This document shows positions 1-5,076 of a stretch of 5,076 bases of DNA, piece after piece. Made by a program: the position numbers and the translations under genes. Each line of letters opens with the position of its first letter. The stretch's first letter is position 1. Origin of the DNA: Planctomycetaceae bacterium. Its GTDB lineage: Bacteria; Planctomycetota; UBA1135; GCA-002686595. The stretch lies in contig JABWBL010000298.1 of the NCBI GenBank assembly GCA_013360535.1, forward strand, positions 1-5,076. Direction: 5' to 3'. The notes beneath the pieces were generated by a model. The model worked only from the letters and a program-made list of their open reading frames with translations. It searched no databases and was not told the DNA's origin.

Positions 1-2528
1 ATCGCGTGGTGCAGCGCACGCAACGTCCGCGGAGCGAGCGCGAGGTCGGGGCGCGGCACGCGGCCGCCCTCGAGGCCCCGCTGCGCGAAGTAGTGCGAGC
101 CGCCGAGCTCCGCGTGCGTGCAGCCGACGAGATACACGGGATTTCCGGCCGTCTTCAGGTCCATCGTCACCGCGCGGGCGACGTCGGGCACGAGCGCGAG
201 CGCGGACACGAACAACGTCGGCGGGATCGCGATGACCTCGTCACCGACGCGGAACTCGTTGTTGAGGCTGTCCTTGCCCGAGATGAACGGCGTGCCGAAG
301 GCCTTGGCCGTCGTGTAGCAGGCGCGCGAGGCCTCGACGAGGCGCCCGAGCTGCTCGGGCCGCGCACAGTTGCCCCACGAGAAGTTGTCGAGGATCGCCG
401 TGCGATCGGGATCACCGCCGACGGCGACCGCGTTGCGCAGCGCCTCGTCGATCGCGGCGCTCGCCATCGCCCACGGGTCGAGCAAGCCGTAGTTGGGGTT
501 CGCCCCACAGCCGAGCGCGATGCCCTTGCGCGAGTGGGGGAGCGGTTGCAGCACGGCGCCATCACCGGGGCCGTCGTCGCGCTCGCCACACATGGGCTTG
601 GTGACGCCCATCGCCTGCACCTCGTGGTCGTACTGGCGCACGATCCACTCCTTGCTCGCGATGTTCGGCGACTTGAGGAGCGCGAGCAACGTCGCGTTCG
701 CATCACTGCACGCCGGCGTCGCCGGATCGTCCTTGCTCACCACGGGCCGCGTCGCCTTGCGCAGCCACTTCGGCGTGCCCTCGTGCAGGAAGTGCATGTC
801 GAGCGAGCCGATCGACTGGCCCGCGTAGGCGAGCTCGAGCTTGCCGGTCGCAGTGAACGTGCCGATCGCGGTCGCCTCGCAGTCCTCGGCCTCGAAGACC
901 GCGAGCAACGCAGCGAGCTTCTCCGGCGGCACGGCGAAGACCATGCGCTCCTGGGCCTCGCTGATCCAGATCTCCGCCGGCGAGAGGCCGGGGTACTTGA
1001 GCGGCACCTTCTCGAGCTCGACGCTCGCGCCACACTCGGCGCCCATCTCGCCGACGGCGCTCGACAGCCCGCCCGCGCCGCAGTCGGTCACCGCGCGGTA
1101 CAGCCCACGGTCGCGCGCCTCGAGCAGCGCGTCGAGCACACGCTTCTCCGTGATCGCGTTGCCGATCTGCACGGCCGAGCTCGACACGACGACCGAATCC
1201 TCGTGCAGCTCCGCCGAGGAGAACGTCGCGCCGTGGATGCCGTCGCGTCCCGTGCGTCCGCCCGCGACGACGATGATGTCACCGGGCTTGACCTCCTTGG
1301 AGGCGCAGTGCGCGGGCATCAGGCCGACGGTGCCGCAGAAAACCAGCGGATTTCCGACGTAGCGCGGGTCGACCCACACGCCGCCGTTGACCGTCGGGAT
1401 GCCCATGCGGTTGCCGTAGTCGCGCACGCCCGCGACGACGCCGCGCAGGATGCGGCGCGGATGCATGCAGCCCTTGGGCAGGTCCATCTCGCCAAGATCG
1501 AGCGGCCCGACGAAGAACGCGTCGGTGTTCGCGATCGGCTTCGCGCCGAGCCCGACGCCGAGGATGTCGCGGATCACGCCGCCGACGCCGGTACCGGAGC
1601 CGCCGTACGGATCGATCGCGCTCGGATGGTTGTGCGTCTCGACCTTGAAGCAGACGTGCCAGCCCTCGTCGAACTCGATCACGCCCGCGTTGTCGTGGAA
1701 GACCGACACGCACCAGGGCTTCGCGAGCTCGAGCGTCGCGGCCTTGATCGTGGTCTTGAGCAGGTTCTCGATGCGCTCGCCGTCGTAGTCGATGATTCCG
1801 GCGAACGTCTTGTGCTTGCAGTGCTCGCTCCAGGTCTGCGCGAGCGTCTCGAGCTCGGCCACGGTCGGCTCGCGACCGGCGGCGACGTAGTGGTCGCGGA
1901 TGGCGCGCATCTCGACCAGCGTGAGCGAGAGGTGACCTTCCTTCGAGATGCGCTCGAGCTCCGCGTCGCTCGCCTTGCACAGCGGGATCGCGCCCGCGTC
2001 GCGCACGGAAACGCTGCCGGGCAACACGAAGTGCACGGCCTCGTCGCCGATGCGCACCTCGTCGATCACGTCGTTGGCGAGGATCTTCGAAGCGACCAGC
2101 GCAAGTTCCTGCGGCGCGAGCTCGCCCTCGAGTTCCCACGCGGAGAACGTCAGCACGCGCACGCGCGAGCCGTCGGGCAAGTTCGCCACCTTGCTGCGCT
2201 CGATCGCACGTTCGATCGTGAGCGCCACCGGATCCATCACGCCCGGACGGCGCGCGACGAGCACACGCGCGCGGCCGACGCTCGCCACCGGCGCGGTCGA
2301 AGGTGCGGTGAGGCGCACGGTCTCGAGCACCGGATCGACGAGCAGCACGCGCGCGATCTCCTCGACCTTGGCGCGCTCGAGTTCCGGAGAGAGTAGATAG
2401 CCGCGCCCGTGGCGCAACGAACGCAGCCGCGCGAGCCCGAGCTCACGCGCCGCCGCGTGCGCACGCTTGCCATCGGGATCGTCGAGACCGTCGCGCCGGA
2501 ACACCTCGACGCGCCACGCGCGCGGCAA
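1..2528 (-). CDS. purL: Phosphoribosylformylglycinamidine (FGAM) synthase PurL, 3' end outside the window
   Basis: Cytoplasmic enzyme of de novo purine synthesis that turns FGAR, ATP and a glutamine-derived amide into FGAM. Translating the minus strand (codons at 3k to 3k+2) gives 842 open residues with no stop before the left edge. Residues 5-72 resemble PurS (WRVEVFRR, then LLVDPVLE). Residues 86-158 are a second PurS-like module (ARVLVARRPGVMDP, then ILANDVID). The catalytic histidine is H236 in TWSEHCKHK. The first AIRS-like half has KVETHNHPSAIDPYGGSGTG (295-314), DYGNRMGIPTVNG (370-382), GGRTGRDGIHGATFSS (423-438), TDCGAGGLSSAVGE (481-494) and WISEAQERM (521-529). The second half has DNFSWGNC (714-721) and ISGKDSLNNE (749-758). 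The family call is certain. No ATG lies near the 5' end: TTG at 2528-2526 is chosen because it keeps the whole first PurS-like strand. GTG at 2504 would cut it, and the first in-frame ATG is residue 98. Whether a C-terminal glutaminase domain follows cannot be seen. Confidence 0.95.
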   Translation of the reverse strand, partial: MPRAWRVEVFRRDGLDDPDGKRAHAAARELGLARLRSLRHGRGYLLSPELERAKVEEIARVLLVDPVLETVRLTAPSTAPVASVGRARVLVARRPGVMDPVALTIERAIERSKVANLPDGSRVRVLTFSAWELEGELAPQELALVASKILANDVIDEVRIGDEAVHFVLPGSVSVRDAGAIPLCKASDAELERISKEGHLSLTLVEMRAIRDHYVAAGREPTVAELETLAQTWSEHCKHKTFAGIIDYDGERIENLLKTTIKAATLELAKPWCVSVFHDNAGVIEFDEGWHVCFKVETHNHPSAIDPYGGSGTGVGGVIRDILGVGLGAKPIANTDAFFVGPLDLGEMDLPKGCMHPRRILRGVVAGVRDYGNRMGIPTVNGGVWVDPRYVGNPLVFCGTVGLMPAHCASKEVKPGDIIVVAGGRTGRDGIHGATFSSAELHEDSVVVSSSAVQIGNAITEKRVLDALLEARDRGLYRAVTDCGAGGLSSAVGEMGAECGASVELEKVPLKYPGLSPAEIWISEAQERMVFAVPPEKLAALLAVFEAEDCEATAIGTFTATGKLELAYAGQSIGSLDMHFLHEGTPKWLRKATRPVVSKDDPATPACSDANATLLALLKSPNIASKEWIVRQYDHEVQAMGVTKPMCGERDDGPGDGAVLQPLPHSRKGIALGCGANPNYGLLDPWAMASAAIDEALRNAVAVGGDPDRTAILDNFSWGNCARPEQLGRLVEASRACYTTAKAFGTPFISGKDSLNNEFRVGDEVIAIPPTLFVSALALVPDVARAVTMDLKTAGNPVYLVGCTHAELGGSHYFAQRGLEGGRVPRPDLALAPRTLRALHHA

Positions 2529-2875
2529 GTGCCGGGAGGCCGGATCGCGGGCCAGATTCGACGCCGCGCTGGAGGAAGGGGCCTGTTGGGACAAGACCAG
2601 AGTGCCGAGGCTGGAGAGCGCTAGAAATAGGAACCCTGCCGCCCGCCAACACAAGGCCTTGGGGTCCGGGACCGCCCTCGTCGCCCCGGAAGGCGGGACG
2701 ATACACCTTCGCGGGGCCCGTCCCAAACGTCTGGACGCTTCTCGCGCGCCTCCGGCGACGACCCTCGGGGGCCCGGGCGGGGCGTTCCCGGCAAAGGATG
2801 GGTAGCGGAGGGTTGCAGTGGGGGGTGCGTTGCTCCACCATGCGGCGGCTGGCGCACCACCGCCAGACGCAAACG
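2529..2875. promoter_or_regulatory. Divergent intergenic region between purL and accA
   Basis: About 350 bases separate the chosen starts of purL (leftward) and accA (rightward), so both promoters should lie here. No convincing sigma-70 boxes or Shine-Dalgarno sequences were found. The only AT-richer patch is around 2622-2634, which on the minus strand reads CCTATTTCTAG, with TTGTGT 19 bases upstream: a weak candidate purL promoter. The region also holds a 6-base inverted repeat, GGGACG (2695-2700) and CGTCCC (2719-2724), and a G-rich stretch on the plus strand at 2767-2825. No RNA gene or riboswitch was recognised. If accA starts at the earlier in-frame ATG at 2798, the region is shorter by 78 bases. 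Confidence 0.55.
2695..2724. repeat. Short inverted repeat in the purL/accA intergenic region
   Basis: GGGACG at 2695-2700 is the exact reverse complement of CGTCCC at 2719-2724, with 18 bases between the arms. It could be an operator-like dyad or a weak hairpin in a leader transcript. In sequence this rich in G and C, a 6-base dyad is also easily a coincidence. No regulator can be named. Confidence 0.25.
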
Positions 2876-3874
2876 ATGGCGACCACCAACAAGCCCACCT
2901 CGCGCGCCGACGCCGGCGGCATGGCCTTTGAACGGCCGATCCAGGAACTCGAGGCGAAGCTCGCCGAGCTGGAGGCGCTCGCGCTCCGCACGCGGCTCGA
3001 CATCTCGAGCGAGATCGAGGCGCTCCGCAAGCAGCACAAGGTCGCGCTGGAAGCGACCTACAAGGACCTGAGCGCCTGGGAGACCGTGACCGTCGCGCGC
3101 CATGCCGAGCGCCCGGTCGCGCTCGACTACATCAACATGCTCGACGACTTCGTCGAGCTGTGCGGCGACAGGTACTTCGCCGACGACAAGGCGATGGTCA
3201 CCGGCCTCGCGACGCTCGCCGGCCGGCGGTTCCTCCTGATCGCGCACCGCAAGGGCAAGACGACCAAGGAGCGCCTGGCGACGAACTTCGGGTGCGCGCA
3301 CCCGGAGGGTTACCGCAAGGCGCTGCGCAAGATGCTGCTCGCGCAGAAGCTGCGCCTGCCGATCGTCACGCTGATCAACACCCCGGGCGCGTACCCGGGC
3401 ATCGGCGCGGAAGAGCGCGGTCAGGCAGCGGCGATCGCGGAGAACATCCTGCAGATGATGTCGATCCGCGTGCCGATCCTGTCGATCGTGATCGGCGAGG
3501 GTGGCTCGGGCGGAGCGCTCGGCATCGGCGTCGCCGACCGCGTGTTGATGATGGAGTACGCCTACTACTCCGTGATCAGCCCCGAAGGCTGCGCGGCGAT
3601 CCTGTGGAAGGACGGCGAGCGCACCCCGGACGCGGCCGAGGCGCTCAAGCTCACCAGCAAGGACCTGCTCAAGCTGGGCGTGATCGACGGCGTGATCCGC
3701 GAGCCGCTCGGCGGCGCCCACCGCGCGCCGCAGGTGGCGATGGAGGAGGTCAAGCGGACGATCCTGAGCGAGCTCGAAGGGCTCGACGGCCTCGCGCCGG
3801 ACGAGCTCGTCCGCTCGCGACGCAAGAAGTTCCGCACCTCGGGCTGGATCCCGGGCCGTTTCCCGGCGGTCTGA
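2876..3874 (+). CDS. accA: Acetyl-CoA carboxylase, carboxyltransferase subunit alpha
   Basis: Alpha half of the carboxyltransferase that moves the carboxyl group from carboxybiotin on BCCP to acetyl-CoA, making malonyl-CoA for fatty acid synthesis; in this family it acts as an alpha2-beta2 complex with AccD in the cytoplasm. The protein has 332 residues, close to the usual 315-330. An N-terminal helical segment begins at FERPIQELEAKLAELE (from residue 18) and is followed by DRYFADDKAMVTG. The crotonase-type core has HRKGKTTKER (124-133), TPGAYPGIGAEERGQ (169-183), the glycine-rich GEGGSGGALGIG (207-218) and SPEGCAAILWK (235-245), then EPLGGAHR. These glycine-rich turns and the PEGCA loop are hallmarks of AccA. 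No start has a good Shine-Dalgarno sequence. ATG 2876 (MATTNK) was chosen. ATG 2921 (MAFERP) would give 317 residues and matches where family similarity begins; ATG 2798 would add 26 low-complexity residues. accD is not in the window. Confidence 0.96.
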   Translation: MATTNKPTSRADAGGMAFERPIQELEAKLAELEALALRTRLDISSEIEALRKQHKVALEATYKDLSAWETVTVARHAERPVALDYINMLDDFVELCGDRYFADDKAMVTGLATLAGRRFLLIAHRKGKTTKERLATNFGCAHPEGYRKALRKMLLAQKLRLPIVTLINTPGAYPGIGAEERGQAAAIAENILQMMSIRVPILSIVIGEGGSGGALGIGVADRVLMMEYAYYSVISPEGCAAILWKDGERTPDAAEALKLTSKDLLKLGVIDGVIREPLGGAHRAPQVAMEEVKRTILSELEGLDGLAPDELVRSRRKKFRTSGWIPGRFPAV

Positions 3875-3980
3875 CCCGGGACCGAAGTCTCCGCCAACGT
3901 ACGTACCCGGTTCCCCGTAGTGGGGAGCGCCAGCCACGGGCTCCCCCGGTCCGCCCGCGGCTACGCTTCCATCGCTACCC
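3875..3980. other. Intergenic region between accA and the sigma factor gene
   Basis: This 106-base gap follows the accA stop and precedes the first possible sigma factor ATG. It contains a short palindromic run ACGTACGT (3897-3904), overlapping GTACGTAC (3899-3906), and two competing hairpins described separately. A GGGACC at 3878-3883 upstream of CGTACG loosely recalls an ECF-type promoter, but the match is too poor to call. The gap could end accA transcription and start the sigma operon, or be transcribed through. Confidence 0.5.
3912..3946 (+). repeat. Overlapping inverted repeats forming two alternative hairpins
   Basis: GGGGAGC at 3922-3928 pairs perfectly with GCTCCCC at 3940-3946 (7 base pairs, 11-base loop). 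The same G run can instead pair with an upstream arm: TCCCC at 3912-3916 with GGGGA at 3922-3926 (5 base pairs, 5-base loop). The two structures cannot form together. No T-tract follows the larger hairpin, so it is not a standard intrinsic terminator. It may slow transcription, stabilise the accA mRNA end, or be an accident of the GC-rich sequence. Confidence 0.4.
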
Positions 3981-4796
3981 ATGCGGCCGGCCACGACGAT
4001 GGAGATCCCGCGCGAGCCTCTGGATGAGGACCCTGCCGTGCCCGCGGCAGAGGGGGAGTCGTCGTCCGATCCCCAGTCGCCGGAGGACGCCGGCGCCGAG
4101 GCGGAGCTGGAGCGCGGTCCGCCGCCCGACCCGCGCGAGCAGGACCTGATCCGCCGCGCGCAAGCCGGCGAAGAGCGCGCCTTCGAGGAGCTCGTGCGCG
4201 CCCACCAGCAGCGCGCCTTCCGCATCGCGCGCAACCTCGTGCCGTCCGACGAGGACGCCCGCGACCTCGTGCAGGAGGCTTTCCTGCGGGTTTTCCGCAG
4301 TCTGGAGCGCTTCGACTTCCAGTACGGCTTCTCGACCTGGCTGCACCGCATCGTCACCAACCTCGCCATCGATCACCTGCGCCGCCGGCGGCTGGTGACG
4401 CAGCAGGCGAGCGGGGAGGACGAGGACGCGAGCGCCTGGGAAGCGGAGGTCGTGAGCGACGCGCCGTCGCCCTCCGAACGACTCGAGTCCTCCGAGACCG
4501 CGCGCAAGGTGCGCGAGTGCATCGCGGCGCTCGCTCCGCACTTCCAGGCGGTGCTCACGCTGCGCGAGCTCGAGGGCCTGCCTTGCACGGAAATCGCCCG
4601 GATCGTCGGCGCGACGCACGTCACCGTGCGCTGGCGCCTGCACCGCGGCCGGAAACTGTTTCTCGAGGAGTGGGAGCGGCGCGAGCGGGCCCAGAGCTCG
4701 GGCGCCGACCGCGGCAAGCCCAAGGGGCAACCCGGCGCGCGCGCGACTCCGGACAGAAATCCGATTCGGCCCAACTCCGCGGAACCCAACCCGTAG
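3981..4796 (+). CDS. ECF-type RNA polymerase sigma factor (RpoE-like)
   Basis: Alternative sigma factor of the extracytoplasmic-function type: it binds core RNA polymerase and directs it to a small set of promoters, usually under anti-sigma control. It has 271 residues. Residues 1-53 are an acidic, Pro/Ala/Ser-rich extension. Sigma region 2 spans about 54-137, with LIRRAQAGEERAFEELV (56-72), DEDARDLVQEAFLRVFRSL (90-108, core-binding) and FSTWLHRIVTNLAIDHLRRRR (117-137, -10 recognition). An acidic linker covers 143-170. Region 4 covers about 172-230, with LRELEGLPCTEIARIVG (194-210) followed by the recognition helix VTVRWRLHRGRKLF (214-227). The tail, 234-271, is basic and proline-rich without visible fold. 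Typical ECF factors have 170-220 residues, so both ends are extended. ATG 3999 would remove six residues; neither start has a clear ribosome-binding site. The anti-sigma gene follows after 28 bases. The target regulon cannot be inferred. Confidence 0.92.
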   Translation: MRPATTMEIPREPLDEDPAVPAAEGESSSDPQSPEDAGAEAELERGPPPDPREQDLIRRAQAGEERAFEELVRAHQQRAFRIARNLVPSDEDARDLVQEAFLRVFRSLERFDFQYGFSTWLHRIVTNLAIDHLRRRRLVTQQASGEDEDASAWEAEVVSDAPSPSERLESSETARKVRECIAALAPHFQAVLTLRELEGLPCTEIARIVGATHVTVRWRLHRGRKLFLEEWERRERAQSSGADRGKPKGQPGARATPDRNPIRPNSAEPNP

Positions 4797-4824
4797 CCCC
4801 GCTGGTCACGAACCTCTGCACGCC

Positions 4825-5076
4825 ATGAAGCCCCTTGGAATGGACTGCGCGGAAGCGCTCGAGCTGATCTTCGACAGGGACGCCCTCCCTGAGGCGGGCC
4901 AGCACTCGGATCGGGACGCCCACGAACGCCGGCTCGCCCTCGAGGCGCACCTGCGCACGTGTGCGAACTGCGCGGCCCAATCCAAGGGACTCGACATGGC
5001 CCTCGCGGCGCTGCGAGCAGGCAGCGCCGCCGAGGGGGCCTCGGGCTCGCTCGACCTGTGGCCGAGCCTGCGCGCG
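4825..5076 (+). CDS. Zinc-binding anti-sigma factor (zf-HC2/ZAS-like), 3' end outside the window
   Basis: Probable inhibitor of the sigma factor encoded just upstream. The first 84 residues are visible and remain open to the window end. The short N-terminal domain has C8 in MDCAEALELIFD and the motif H42-x3-C46-x2-C49 in HLRTCANC. The Cys plus HxxxCxxC set is the zinc-ligand pattern of the ZAS/zf-HC2 anti-sigma domain, which wraps around sigma and blocks its access to polymerase. After a Gly/Ala/Ser linker comes LDLWPSLRA, a motif often seen just before the membrane segment in such proteins; any transmembrane helix would lie past the edge. Position, strand and 28-base spacing support co-transcription with the sigma gene. 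ATG 4825 has no clear Shine-Dalgarno sequence, but it starts the domain at its usual place; the next ATG, residue 6, would also keep C8. The signal it senses is unknown. Confidence 0.85.
   Translation, partial: MKPLGMDCAEALELIFDRDALPEAGQHSDRDAHERRLALEAHLRTCANCAAQSKGLDMALAALRAGSAAEGASGSLDLWPSLRA

Noticed and set aside
6..2396. A 796-codon open frame on the plus strand
   Set aside because: It lies exactly antisense to purL. Its product is Arg/Ala/Asp/His-rich low-complexity sequence with no family motif, whereas the minus strand gives an unambiguous PurL. It is a by-product of GC-rich codon use.
3878..3906. GGGACC plus CGTACG as an ECF-type promoter before the sigma gene
   Set aside because: The -35 match is partial and the spacing about two bases short; such matches are common by chance in this composition.
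3922..3946. Intrinsic terminator of accA
   Set aside because: The 7-base stem is real, but no run of T follows, so it was recorded as an inverted repeat rather than a terminator.
3160..4149. A 329-codon plus-strand frame overlapping accA
   Set aside because: It is a shifted frame of accA; the product is a run of Arg, Asp, Pro and Ala repeats with no domain.
2621..4369. A 582-codon open frame on the minus strand
   Set aside because: It runs antisense through the sigma factor gene and accA, both clearly real, and its product is Arg-rich without any recognisable domain.
4781..4807. GGAAC followed by GTC upstream of the anti-sigma gene, as a possible ECF autoregulatory promoter
   Set aside because: The spacing (19 bases between the elements) and the poor -10 element do not fit the usual GGAAC-N16/17-CGTC pattern, and the site overlaps the end of the sigma coding sequence.

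Overview
The window comes from a very GC-rich bacterial chromosome. Third codon positions are almost all G or C, and every reading frame is long and open, so several antisense frames look like genes but are not. It holds two core metabolic genes and the start of a regulatory pair: purL (minus strand, 3' end cut off by the left edge), accA (plus strand, complete), an ECF-family RNA polymerase sigma factor (plus, complete) and a zinc-binding anti-sigma factor (plus, cut off by the right edge). No rRNA, tRNA, CRISPR array, insertion sequence or phage gene was seen.

Layout. Positions 1-2528 on the minus strand encode the first 842 residues of a large phosphoribosylformylglycinamidine synthase with two PurS-like modules at its N terminus. 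Positions 2529-2875 are a roughly 350-base divergent intergenic region that must carry the promoters of both purL and accA. accA (2876-3874) encodes the alpha subunit of the acetyl-CoA carboxylase carboxyltransferase. A 106-base gap with two mutually exclusive hairpins follows. Then come the sigma factor (3981-4796) and, after 28 bases on the same strand, the anti-sigma factor (4825 to the window end).

How the genes relate. purL (purine synthesis) and accA (fatty acid synthesis) are independent housekeeping genes that share only a divergent upstream region. The sigma/anti-sigma pair is a self-contained signalling cassette of the usual arrangement, with the sigma gene first and its inhibitor directly after. 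Its target genes cannot be seen here.

Organism. The high GC content, the lack of clear Shine-Dalgarno sequences before any of the four genes, the sigma factor HTH ending VTVRWRLHRGRKLF and the DLWPSLRA motif in the anti-sigma factor would suit a Planctomycetota-like or other high-GC Gram-negative lineage. This is inference from style, not a placement. No clearly undescribed system is visible. The points most worth checking are the purL start and its signal-peptide-like in-frame leader, whether a glutaminase domain lies beyond the left edge, the alternative hairpins after accA, and the acidic N-terminal extension of the sigma factor.
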